NCBI RefSeq assembly: GCF_039954625.1
Contig: NZ_CP157199.1
Coordinates: forward strand, 1,302,001-1,366,000
DNA from: Pontimicrobium sp. SW4
Lineage (GTDB): Bacteria; Bacteroidota; Bacteroidia; Flavobacteriales; Flavobacteriaceae
Direction of reading: 5' to 3'
DNA length: 64,000 bases
Below, piece by piece: positions 1 through 7,173 of the stretch. Each line of letters starts with the position of its first letter. Positions within the stretch are counted from its first letter, which is position 1. Both the position numbers and the translations under genes were made by a program. The notes beneath the pieces were generated by a model. It saw only the letters and a list, made by a program, of their open reading frames with translations. It was not told the origin of the DNA and ran no database searches.

Positions 1-77
1 TCAAAAAAATAAAGGTCTCCTTTTTTTAATTCATACACATAGTTCGCCTTGCTCAAACTGGCGTTTGTGTTTTTCAT
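1..77 (-). CDS. possible 5-prime end of a gene running off the window start
   Basis: An ATG on the minus strand at 75-77 opens a frame that stays open to the window edge and gives about 25 residues beginning MKNTNASLSKANYVYE. It diverges from menB with about 90 bp between the two starts, a normal spacing for divergent promoters. The fragment is too short to assign to a family, and a chance open frame of this length is not rare in AT-rich DNA. The only support is position and codon use like the neighbours. Confidence 0.35.
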   Translation of the reverse strand, partial: MKNTNASLSKANYVYELKKGDLYFF

Positions 78-117
78 TGGTTGGTAATAACAATTGACAT
101 TCAAATATAAAAAATAA

Positions 118-146
118 TTGTGTACATTTTAAAATATGTATTTTTG
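118..146 (+). promoter_or_regulatory. menB promoter (Bacteroidetes type)
   Basis: TTG at 118-120, an 18-bp spacer, then TATTTTTG at 139-146, which fits the Bacteroidetes consensus TTG-N17-19-TAnnTTTG. Transcription should begin near 152. That places the upstream in-frame ATG at 136 outside the mRNA and supports the ATG at 166 as the menB start. Confidence 0.65.
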
Positions 147-165
147 CAGCATAAAAAATTGTGAA

Positions 166-1005
166 ATGGCTACAATTGAATGGAAAACCGTTAAAGTATA
201 CGAGGATATTACTTACAAGAAAAGTAATGGCGTTGCTAGAATTGCTTTTAATAGACCAAACGTGAGAAATGCTTTTCGCCCAAAAACGACTAGTGAGTTA
301 TACGATGCTTTTTATGATGCAAACGAAGATGTAAACATTGGAGTAGTATTATTAAGTGCCGAAGGTCCATCAACCAAAGATGGTGTATATTCTTTTTGCT
401 CTGGTGGAGATCAAAAAGCAAGAGGATATCAAGGATATGTTGGTGAAGATGGTTACCATCGTTTAAATATTCTGGAAGTACAGCGATTAATTCGCTTTAT
501 GCCTAAGGCTGTTATTGCTGTAGTACCTGGTTGGGCAGTTGGTGGCGGACATAGTTTACACGTTGTTTGCGATTTAACACTAGCGAGTAAAGAGCATGCT
601 ATTTTTAAGCAAACGGATGCAGATGTTACAAGTTTTGATGGGGGTTATGGTTCTGCATATTTAGCAAAAATGGTTGGACAGAAAAAAGCGCGTGAAATTT
701 TCTTTTTAGGTAGAAATTATTCTGCACAAGAAGCTTTTGAAATGGGAATGGTAAACGCAGTAATTCCTCATGAAAAATTAGAAGATACAGCGTATGAATG
801 GGCTCAAGAAATTTTAGGAAAATCTCCAACATCTATAAAAATGCTAAAGTTTGCCATGAATCTAACAGATGATGGGATGGTTGGTCAACAAGTATTCGCA
901 GGAGAAGCAACGCGATTAGCATACATGACAGACGAAGCTATAGAAGGAAGAAATGCGTTTTTAGAAAAGCGTAAGCCAAATTTTAATAAAAAATGGATAC
1001 CGTAA
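166..1005 (+). CDS. menB: 1,4-dihydroxy-2-naphthoyl-CoA synthase MenB
   Basis: MenB is a crotonase-fold enzyme that cyclises o-succinylbenzoyl-CoA to 1,4-dihydroxy-2-naphthoyl-CoA in menaquinone synthesis, in the cytoplasm. The 279-residue product has the family marks: CSGGDQKARG near residues 78-87, the oxyanion-hole segment GWAVGGGHS at 122-130, and the active-site stretch DVTSFDGGYGS near 153-163. Length is normal for the family. ATG 166 is chosen over ATG 136 because a -7 box overlaps the earlier codon. menA follows with an 11-bp gap, so the two are probably one transcription unit. Identification is secure. Confidence 0.95.
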   Translation: MATIEWKTVKVYEDITYKKSNGVARIAFNRPNVRNAFRPKTTSELYDAFYDANEDVNIGVVLLSAEGPSTKDGVYSFCSGGDQKARGYQGYVGEDGYHRLNILEVQRLIRFMPKAVIAVVPGWAVGGGHSLHVVCDLTLASKEHAIFKQTDADVTSFDGGYGSAYLAKMVGQKKAREIFFLGRNYSAQEAFEMGMVNAVIPHEKLEDTAYEWAQEILGKSPTSIKMLKFAMNLTDDGMVGQQVFAGEATRLAYMTDEAIEGRNAFLEKRKPNFNKKWIP

Positions 1006-1016
1006 TTGTTGACTTA

Positions 1017-1928
1017 ATGGAGAGAATTAAACTATGGATTTCGGCCTTTAGATTGAGAACCTTGCCGCTTTCAGTATCTGGAATTATTATTGGTGCCTGT
1101 TTTGCTTATTATAATGGGTTTTTTAATAGTACTATTTTTATTTTAACCCTATTAGCCACAATTAGCTTACAAGTGTTATCTAACTTAGCTAACGATTATG
1201 GTGATGGAGTTAAAGGAACAGATAGCGATGATCGCATTGGGCCAGAACGTGCTATACAAAGCGGTAAAATAACTCCAGATGAAATGTTTTCCGCAATTAG
1301 AATTAATATTCTTATAGTTATATTATTTGTTTTTTTAATTGTTTATACTTCTTTTGGATCCCAACATTTTTTATATGCAATGCTCTTTTTTGCATTAGGA
1401 ATTATAAGTGTTTTTGCTGCGATTAAGTATACTATTGGTGATTCAGCTTATGGTTATCGTGGTTTAGGAGATGTTATGGTGTTCATTTTTTTCGGACTTT
1501 TAAGTGTAATTGGCACTTATTTTTTATACGCGAAGCAATTAGATCATATGTTATTTTTACCTGCTTGCGCCATTGGTTTATTAAGCACTGGTGTTTTAAA
1601 CCTTAATAACATGCGCGATATTGAGTCTGATATTTCTGCCAATAAAATTACAGTAGCTGTAAAATTAGGATTAAAAAAAGCTAAAGTATACCACACTATT
1701 TTAGTAGTTGGTGCAATTGCTTTGAGTCTATTATTTGGTATTCTATATTACCGCTCAATCACTAATTTTATATTTGTGATAGCTTATATTCCTTTAATCA
1801 TACATCTAACAGTTGTATTAAAAGCAAAAGAACCTAAATCACTAGACCCTCAATTAAAGGTGTTGGCATTATCTACATTTTTGTTAGCAATCTTGTTAGG
1901 AATTGGTCAAATACTTCATATTATTTAA
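1017..1928 (+). CDS. menA: 1,4-dihydroxy-2-naphthoate polyprenyltransferase MenA
   Basis: MenA is an integral-membrane UbiA-family prenyltransferase that joins a polyprenyl chain to 1,4-dihydroxy-2-naphthoate to give demethylmenaquinone. The protein (303 residues from this start) is almost wholly hydrophobic with about eight to nine helices. It carries the first Asp-rich motif in NLANDYGDGVKGTD (near residues 56-69), the RGLGD loop near 148-152 and the second motif MRDIESD near 199-205. An earlier in-frame ATG at 993 overlaps the menB end. ATG 1017 gives the usual MenA beginning, a short polar lead and then WISAFRLRTLPLSVSG, and is preferred. Confidence 0.93.
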   Translation: MERIKLWISAFRLRTLPLSVSGIIIGACFAYYNGFFNSTIFILTLLATISLQVLSNLANDYGDGVKGTDSDDRIGPERAIQSGKITPDEMFSAIRINILIVILFVFLIVYTSFGSQHFLYAMLFFALGIISVFAAIKYTIGDSAYGYRGLGDVMVFIFFGLLSVIGTYFLYAKQLDHMLFLPACAIGLLSTGVLNLNNMRDIESDISANKITVAVKLGLKKAKVYHTILVVGAIALSLLFGILYYRSITNFIFVIAYIPLIIHLTVVLKAKEPKSLDPQLKVLALSTFLLAILLGIGQILHII

Positions 1929-1977
1929 AGAGTTTTTTTTGTATTTTAATTTTAGGCAATCATAATATATTTTATTC

Positions 1978-2655
1978 ATGAAAATCACTTTTTTAGGACA
2001 CGCAAGTTTACAAATTAGCATAGGAGATGTTTCTATTTTAGTAGATCCATTTATATCAGGAAACCCAAAAGCATCACATATAGATATTGATGCTTTAGAA
2101 GCAGATTATATCCTGCTAACGCATGCACACCAAGACCATATTTTAGATGTAGAAGCCATTGCAAAACGTACTGAAGCTGTGATAGTTTCTAATTATGAAA
2201 TTGTCACACATTATCAAAACAAAGGGTTTGATGGTCACCCAATGAATCATGGAGGTAATTGGGATTTTGAGTTTGGTAGAGTTAAATATGTAAACGCCAT
2301 TCACACATCGTCTTTTCCTGATGGCAGTTATGGCGGACAACCTGGAGGTTTTGTAATAGAAGGAGAGCATAAAAACATTTATATAGCAGGTGATACAGCA
2401 TTGACTTACGATATGAAGTTAATCCCATTACAAACTAAATTGGACCTTGCTATTTTTCCTATAGGAGATAATTTTACCATGGGAATAGATGATGCACTTA
2501 TTGCTGCAGATTTTGTAGAATGCGATAAAATACTGGGTTATCATTTTGATACATTCGGATATATTGAAATAGACCATACTATTGCAAAACGCACTTTTTT
2601 TGAAAGTGATAAAGATTTAATGCTTCTGGAAATAGGCGAATCTATAGAGCTCTAA
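1978..2655 (+). CDS. UPF0173 metal-dependent hydrolase (metallo-beta-lactamase fold)
   Basis: A compact 225-residue cytoplasmic protein of the metallo-beta-lactamase superfamily, UPF0173 type. The metal-binding pattern THAHQDH is at residues 48-54, with further ligands expected at His109, Asp139 (AGDTALTYD) and His189 (GYHFD). It has no signal peptide and is unrelated in role to the true beta-lactamase at 5262-6056. The stop codon directly abuts the menC ATG, so it is cotranscribed with the menaquinone genes. Substrate unknown; a part in menaquinone metabolism is only suggested by the context. Confidence 0.88.
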   Translation: MKITFLGHASLQISIGDVSILVDPFISGNPKASHIDIDALEADYILLTHAHQDHILDVEAIAKRTEAVIVSNYEIVTHYQNKGFDGHPMNHGGNWDFEFGRVKYVNAIHTSSFPDGSYGGQPGGFVIEGEHKNIYIAGDTALTYDMKLIPLQTKLDLAIFPIGDNFTMGIDDALIAADFVECDKILGYHFDTFGYIEIDHTIAKRTFFESDKDLMLLEIGESIEL

Positions 2656-3690
2656 ATGAAAGCATCTTACAAAAAGTTTATATTAGATTTCAAGCGACCT
2701 AGCGGTACTTCGCGTGGGGTATTAATACAAAAAGAAACATGGTTCATTCTGTTGAAAAGAGATGGAAAAACTGGGATAGGTGAATGTGGTATTTTAAGGG
2801 GTTTAAGTATCGATGACAGACCAGATTATGAAGATATTATAAAATGGACTTGTGTAAATATTCATCTTGGGCAAGAAGTGTTGTTAGGGGAGCTTATAGC
2901 GTTTCCCTCAATTCAATTTGGATTAGAAACTGCTTTTCGTTCTTTGGAAAGCGAAGATGAATTCGCTTTATTTCCTTCAGCATTTACTAGAGGAGAAGAT
3001 ACTATTCCTATTAATGGTTTGGTATGGATGGGAGACAAGACATTTATGAACCAGCAAATTAAAGATAAGATTCAGCAAGGTTTTAAATGCATTAAGCTAA
3101 AAATTGGTGCTATTGATTTTAAAACAGAAGTTGAGTTAATAAAATCTATACGAAAAGAATTTTCAGTAAACGATATTGAACTTCGCGTTGATGCAAACGG
3201 TGCTTTTTCACCTGTAGACGCTTTAGAAAAGCTTAAAATGCTTTCACAATTCGAATTACACTCTATTGAACAACCTATAAAGCAAGGTCAGTTTGAAGCT
3301 ATGGCAAAATTATGCGAAAGCACACCTTTACCAATTGCATTAGATGAGGAATTAATAGGAGTGTTTTCGGTAATAAAGAGAGAAGAATTGCTACAAATTA
3401 TAAACCCGCAATACATTATTTTAAAACCAAGTTTAGTAGGAGGATTTAAAAGTAGTAAGGAATGGTTGACACTTGCGAAAAAACAAAATATTGGTTGGTG
3501 GATTACAAGTGCTTTAGAAAGTAATATTGGTTTAAATGCCATTGCGCAATGGACGTATAGTTTAAACACAAAGATGTACCAAGGCTTAGGTACAGGAAGT
3601 TTGTTTACTAATAATTTTGATTCGCCATTAATGGTAAAAAATGGTACATTGCAATACGAACAAAATAGACATTGGAACGTAAACCTATAG
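2656..3690 (+). CDS. menC: o-succinylbenzoate synthase MenC (enolase superfamily)
   Basis: MenC dehydrates SHCHC to o-succinylbenzoate in menaquinone synthesis. The 344-residue protein shows the enolase-superfamily layout: an N-terminal capping domain, then a barrel with the catalytic KLK pair at 147-149, metal ligands at Asp179 (VDANGAF), Glu205 (IEQP) and Asp230 (ALDEE), and the second catalytic Lys257 (ILKPS). The gene begins directly after the preceding stop. The family also contains dipeptide epimerases, but placement in a menB-menA unit makes MenC the natural call. Confidence 0.92.
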   Translation: MKASYKKFILDFKRPSGTSRGVLIQKETWFILLKRDGKTGIGECGILRGLSIDDRPDYEDIIKWTCVNIHLGQEVLLGELIAFPSIQFGLETAFRSLESEDEFALFPSAFTRGEDTIPINGLVWMGDKTFMNQQIKDKIQQGFKCIKLKIGAIDFKTEVELIKSIRKEFSVNDIELRVDANGAFSPVDALEKLKMLSQFELHSIEQPIKQGQFEAMAKLCESTPLPIALDEELIGVFSVIKREELLQIINPQYIILKPSLVGGFKSSKEWLTLAKKQNIGWWITSALESNIGLNAIAQWTYSLNTKMYQGLGTGSLFTNNFDSPLMVKNGTLQYEQNRHWNVNL

Positions 3691-3693
3691 AGT

Positions 3694-4662
3694 ATGTATA
3701 TATCACAAGTTTTTAAAGTAGAGCACGATTGGTGGCGTTATATTATTGGCCTAATGGGAGCAATTATAGGCGTTGGTATTTTTTCAATGCCTCACTTAAT
3801 TGCTTTAATGATGAAGGTTTTTGATGGGACAGCCGATCAGGCTAAGTTTCAAGATATGAATTATCTTTTAAGTTTGTTTGAATCTAATTTAAACTTGGTG
3901 TTTATATTATTACCTTTTGTTGGCGGACTTATTTGTTTACTATTAATAGTGAAATTTTTGCATAAGCAATCTTTTAAAATGCTTACAACATCTAGAAAAA
4001 AGATTGATTGGAAACGATTTTGGTTTGCATTTTTGTTTTGGGGAATCATATCATCAGGGATGATACTTCTAGATTATTTCTCAAGTCCAGAGGGTTACGA
4101 ACTTAACTTTAATCTTGGGAAATTTGTAGTATTATGCATTATTGCTATTTTATTAGTGCCATTACAAACTAGTTTTGAAGAATACTTGTTTAGAGGCTAT
4201 TTAATGCAAGGGATTGGTGTATTAGTTAAGAATAGATGGTTTCCATTATTATTTACTTCAGTAGTATTTGGTTTACTTCACATTGCTAACCCTGAAATAG
4301 AAAAGCTAGGTTATATTTTATTGGTTTACTACATAGGAACTGGTTTGTTTTTAGGGATTATTACATTAATGGACGATGGTTTAGAGTTAGCCTTAGGCTT
4401 TCATGCTGCAAATAATCTTTTTACTGCTTTGTTAGTTACTGCAGACTGGACAGCATTTCAAACACATTCCATTTTTAAAGATGTCTCAGACCCAGAAAAG
4501 GCTGGATTTATTGATGTGTTTGCACCTGTGTTTATCATATTTCCTATTCTCCTTTTAATATTTGCAAAAGTGTATAAATGGAACAATTGGAAAGAAAAAA
4601 TATTTGGTACTGTGGTTGAGCCTCCAAAAGAAGATTATAAGGTTTTAGGAGAGGACTTTTAA
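3694..4662 (+). CDS. CPBP-family intramembrane glutamic endopeptidase
   Basis: A 322-residue polytopic membrane protein with a C-terminal CPBP (Abi) domain. The three active-site motifs are visible: EEYLFRG at 162-168, FGLLHIANPE around 192-201 (His196), and GFHAANN near 237-243. The family includes Rce1-like membrane proteases and bacteriocin self-immunity proteins. The gene starts 3 bp after the menC stop and looks cotranscribed. No menE or menD homologue lies next to it in this window. Substrate unknown. Confidence 0.88.
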   Translation: MYISQVFKVEHDWWRYIIGLMGAIIGVGIFSMPHLIALMMKVFDGTADQAKFQDMNYLLSLFESNLNLVFILLPFVGGLICLLLIVKFLHKQSFKMLTTSRKKIDWKRFWFAFLFWGIISSGMILLDYFSSPEGYELNFNLGKFVVLCIIAILLVPLQTSFEEYLFRGYLMQGIGVLVKNRWFPLLFTSVVFGLLHIANPEIEKLGYILLVYYIGTGLFLGIITLMDDGLELALGFHAANNLFTALLVTADWTAFQTHSIFKDVSDPEKAGFIDVFAPVFIIFPILLLIFAKVYKWNNWKEKIFGTVVEPPKEDYKVLGEDF

Positions 4663-4682
4663 AGCTTTTTTGTGGTTAGTAA

Positions 4683-4719
4683 GTAGAATTTAACCTGAGG
4701 TGAATATGTAAAATTCTAC
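4683..4719. repeat. inverted repeat between convergent genes
   Basis: GTAGAATTTAAC at 4683-4694 faces GTAAAATTCTAC at 4708-4719: 12-bp arms with one mismatch and a 13-base loop. It sits between the convergent CPBP and DUF2200 genes, where a shared terminator would be expected. No T-run follows on either strand, so intrinsic termination is uncertain. Confidence 0.4.
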
Positions 4720-4732
4720 CGAGGTACTAATA

Positions 4733-5107
4733 TTATTTTTTTGTACGTAAAATTTTATCCATTTTACGACCTCTTGCCAATTCATCAATCAGCTTTTCCA
4801 TTTGTCTACATTGTTTATACAATTCAAATTCATCCTCTATTTCTTCAATTCGATAACCACAAACGACTCCTTTTATCAAGTGTGTGTTTGGATTTATTTT
4901 AGCTTTTTGAAAAAATGTTCTAAAGCTTGCTTTTTCATCAATGAGTGTTTGTAAAGCATTTTGATCAAAACCAGTAAACCATTCAATTACTTGATTGAGC
5001 TCTTCTTCTGTTCTACCATTTTTCTTTAATCTATTCAAGTAAAGTGGATAAATGGATGCAAATATCATATTGGCAACCTGCTCATTTTTTTCTGCTGTAA
5101 CTTTCAT
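4733..5107 (-). CDS. DUF2200 family protein
   Basis: A 124-residue soluble protein that matches the DUF2200 family along its length: the opening FASIYPLYLNRLKKNGRTEE, the central WFTGFDQNALQTLI, the VVCGYRIEEIED block, and the C-terminal DELARGRKMDKIL. Function is not known. It is the first of three same-strand genes separated by related palindromic repeats; the next repeat begins only about 15 bp upstream of its ATG. Small accessory proteins like this are common cargo of cassette arrays, which fits the setting. Confidence 0.85.
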   Translation of the reverse strand: MKVTAEKNEQVANMIFASIYPLYLNRLKKNGRTEEELNQVIEWFTGFDQNALQTLIDEKASFRTFFQKAKINPNTHLIKGVVCGYRIEEIEDEFELYKQCRQMEKLIDELARGRKMDKILRTKK

Positions 5108-5122
5108 ATTGATTTATTTAAT

Positions 5123-5262
5123 TGTTACCAACTGGTTTATGTATGATTAATGATGTGTCTAAACACCTAATTTAACAAATAAAAACCGAATAGGAAATCT
5201 TTAAGGATTTTCGCAAGTCGGCTAGAATTAGCAATAAATAATATTCGGTGTTAGCAGTTGCC
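5123..5262. repeat. cassette-associated imperfect palindrome, copy A
   Basis: A 140-bp element filling the gap between the DUF2200 and beta-lactamase genes. It aligns over its whole length with copy B at 6096-6234. The shared middle contains CTAATTTAACAAATAAAAAC, CCGAATAG, an AAATC/GATTT stem (5195-5199 and 5206-5210) and TTAGCAAT. The edges are related inverted arms: GTTACCAACTGGTTTATGTA on the left and GTGTTAGCAGTTGCC on the right. It overlaps the last base of the beta-lactamase stop codon. The layout recalls integron attC sites, but the arms do not match the canonical GTTRRRY core. Confidence 0.75.
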
Positions 5263-6056
5263 TATTTTAATTCAAATAATTCAATTGTGTAATCAAATAA
5301 TTCCGTTCCTCCTGATTTTCCGTGTCCTGGAATTATGATTTTTGTTTTTGGATATTTAAATTTGATTTTGCGAACAGTTTCAGACCATTTGCCCGTGTTG
5401 GCATCTTCTAAATAACCCTTACTTGCCCCAACTTTTTTAATCAAACATCCACCAAAAATAGCATTGTCCTCTGGGAAATATCCTATGATATTATCTTTGG
5501 TATGTCCTTCTCCAAAGTATTCTGCATATACCTTTTTGTTGCCAATGTTTAAAGTTTGTCTATTATCAAATTCTTTAATTGGTTTAGAGAAATTTTGACC
5601 ATTACTTTTAAGTAGTTCTATAGTTTGACGAGTAGCGTATGTTTGAATATTGTGTTTCTCAAATTCCTCTATTCCACCAATACAATCTTCGTGAAAATGA
5701 GTTGGAATAATAGCTATTATTTTGGTTTTAAGTCTATTAGCAACAAAATCTATTAATTCTAATGAACTTTTGTTGTCCGTTGGCGTGTCAAAAACAATTC
5801 CTTTATTTTCATTTATAACTAACATTCCATTACAGCCTACTTTTCCATAATCGTCCGTATTTAGATATGAAATATGTTCATAGATATGATTTGATAGTTT
5901 TTTAATTATCAAATTTTCGGTTTGATAGATTGTCAAACTATCGACTGAATCTGATTTAGTGTTTTCGGTATTAGCTTTTTGTTTTGATGATGATTCTTTG
6001 CACGAAATAAAGGTTGATCCTGAAAGAAGAAAGAGTGCTAATAAAAGTTTTGTCAT
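5262..6056 (-). CDS. subclass B1 metallo-beta-lactamase, lipoprotein
   Basis: A 264-residue member of the true B1 metallo-beta-lactamases, zinc enzymes that hydrolyse beta-lactams, often including carbapenems, in the periplasm. All six zinc ligands are present: His120, His122 and Asp124 in THFHEDCIGG, His185 (EGHTKD), Cys204 (FGGCLIK) and His245 (IPGHGKSGG). The Lys after GGCLI, used to bind the substrate carboxylate, is also kept. The N-terminus has a lipoprotein signal with lipobox Cys19 (TFISC), so membrane anchoring is expected. It is flanked by repeat copies A and B, which suggests acquisition as a cassette. I cannot assign it to a named enzyme group, and activity is inferred from the intact site. 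Confidence 0.9.
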   Translation of the reverse strand: MTKLLLALFLLSGSTFISCKESSSKQKANTENTKSDSVDSLTIYQTENLIIKKLSNHIYEHISYLNTDDYGKVGCNGMLVINENKGIVFDTPTDNKSSLELIDFVANRLKTKIIAIIPTHFHEDCIGGIEEFEKHNIQTYATRQTIELLKSNGQNFSKPIKEFDNRQTLNIGNKKVYAEYFGEGHTKDNIIGYFPEDNAIFGGCLIKKVGASKGYLEDANTGKWSETVRKIKFKYPKTKIIIPGHGKSGGTELFDYTIELFELK

Positions 6057-6095
6057 AAATTTTGTTTTCCTAATTTAGAGTTTGTTTTTTGGTTG

Positions 6096-6234
6096 CTGCT
6101 AGCGGTTTTGCGTATGGTTAGTTGCGTGTTTCAGCAACTAATTTAGCAAATACAAACCGAATAGAAAATCCGTGAGGATTTTTGTAAGTGAGCTTATACT
6201 AGCAATGAATTATACACATCTTGTTAGCCACTGG
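6096..6234. repeat. cassette-associated imperfect palindrome, copy B
   Basis: A 139-bp element between the beta-lactamase and methyltransferase genes, collinear with copy A. The left edge GCTAGCGGTTTTGCGTATGG is the approximate inverse of the right edge, whose reverse complement begins GTGGCTAACAAGATGTGTAT. A perfect internal hairpin AAAATCC-GTGA-GGATTTT lies at 6165-6182. It ends five bases before the methyltransferase stop codon. Outer arms plus an inner stem would let the single strand fold into a long hairpin, as in recombination sites used in single-stranded form. Confidence 0.75.
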
Positions 6235-6238
6235 CTTT

Positions 6239-6856
6239 TTAATTTAATTGCCTCCTAAAACTACAAAATAGAAAATTCTGCGTTGTACCAAATGGTGTTA
6301 AGTGGTTTTCGTTTACACACTTTAACTTTTCAAAACCATTTTTTAATTCAGAGGTTAATTCTTGTTCATTGTACTGCTTTATTTCAAGTCCGCTACATTT
6401 ATTGGGGCCATTTTTAGAAAACGTTCCAATTGTCAAATAGCCATTTACAGATTTTTTTGCTGTTTCCATATATTTTGCAACTTGTTCATTCGTTGTCAAA
6501 AAATGAAATGTAGCTCTGTCGTGCCAAATGTCATAAGTTGTATTTGGTTTAAACTCCGTTATATCGCTTACAACCCAACTTATTTTTTTTGCTTTTTCAC
6601 CTAAACGGCTTTTTGCCTTTTCAAGTGCTTTCGCAGAAATGTCTAAAACTGTTATGTTTTCAAATCCTTCGGCGAGCAGATAATCCACAAGTTTGCTGTC
6701 TCCACCACCTATGTCAATTATTTTGGCAGTCTTTTCAAGTCCAAATGAGTGTATAAATTCAAGTGAAGTTTTAGGTATTTCTTGAGTCCAACTTACTTGA
6801 TTTGGGTTTTTAGTTTCATAAACTGTTTCCCAATGTTTCGTTCTATCTAATTTCAT
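6239..6856 (-). CDS. class I SAM-dependent methyltransferase
   Basis: A 205-residue cytoplasmic protein with a Rossmann-type methyltransferase fold. Motif I is IIDIGGGDSKLVDYL near residues 46-60, the acidic ribose-binding residue is Asp72 in VLDIS, and the post-motif VVSDITEF follows. The segment IWHDRATFHFL resembles small thiopurine- or tellurite-type methyltransferases in this fold class, but the substrate cannot be told. It starts with MKLDRTKHWETVY, a common opening for the group. It is the third same-strand gene of the island and lies between repeat copies B and C. Confidence 0.85.
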   Translation of the reverse strand: MKLDRTKHWETVYETKNPNQVSWTQEIPKTSLEFIHSFGLEKTAKIIDIGGGDSKLVDYLLAEGFENITVLDISAKALEKAKSRLGEKAKKISWVVSDITEFKPNTTYDIWHDRATFHFLTTNEQVAKYMETAKKSVNGYLTIGTFSKNGPNKCSGLEIKQYNEQELTSELKNGFEKLKCVNENHLTPFGTTQNFLFCSFRRQLN

Positions 6857-6880
6857 TATTATATCATTTTTTTCAGTGTA

Positions 6881-6960
6881 TGGCTAACGTCCACTGTGTA
6901 TAGCGTAGTGAGGCGCACCTCACTGAGGAGCCATAATTGCGTCTCATTAGCTATACAGGT
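6881..6960. repeat. cassette-associated palindrome, copy C (divergent), abutting the IS
   Basis: Begins TGGCTAACGTCCACTGTGTA, the same type of edge as copies A and B (GCTAAC followed by TGTGTATA). Inside, AGTGAGG-CGCA-CCTCACT forms a perfect 7-bp hairpin (6907-6924). An outer perfect pair, TGTATAGC (6897-6904) and GCTATACA (6950-6957), encloses it. The middle differs from A and B. The proposed IS boundary follows at 6961, so the copy may have been cut by the insertion. Confidence 0.6.
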
Positions 6961-7007
6961 CTTAAGTTTACAATCTATTAATTTTAGAGTTTAAAATCAG
7001 AAAGAAC

Positions 7008-7173
7008 AAAAGAGAGAAATAAGATTAGTATACACGGTGAAGCCTAGACTTCGACAACATTGGTAATCCTCTCTCTTTTTCTACTAAGATTTCGTTCAGT
7101 TCTGTGAGACTATAGATCTCGATTTTAAGTTGTTGAAACGTCAGTAGCCTGTTCTTTCCAAAAATCAGTTCTT
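7008..7173 (+). ncRNA. candidate IS110 bridge RNA region
   Basis: The DNA just upstream of the transposase can fold strongly. AAAAGAGAG (7008-7016) pairs with CTCTCTTTT (7071-7079), and inside it GATTA (7023-7027) pairs with TAATC (7064-7068), enclosing a small GAAG/CTTC hairpin around 7040-7052. A second hairpin with GAGA/TCTC ends lies near 7106-7120. In IS110 elements the non-coding end before the recombinase gene encodes a structured bridge RNA with target- and donor-binding loops. The loops cannot be assigned here without knowing the element ends. Confidence 0.5.

Noticed and set aside
136..165. ATG 136 as menB start
   Set aside because: The codon overlaps the -7 box and lies upstream of the predicted transcript start.
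1978..2655. A second beta-lactamase
   Set aside because: It has the same fold, but no signal peptide and UPF0173-type sequence; the B1 Cys site is missing.
5123..6960. True integron attC sites
   Set aside because: The edges carry GCTAAC or GTTAGC but not the RYYYAAC/GTTRRRY cores, and no integron integrase is in the window. Kept as attC-like only.
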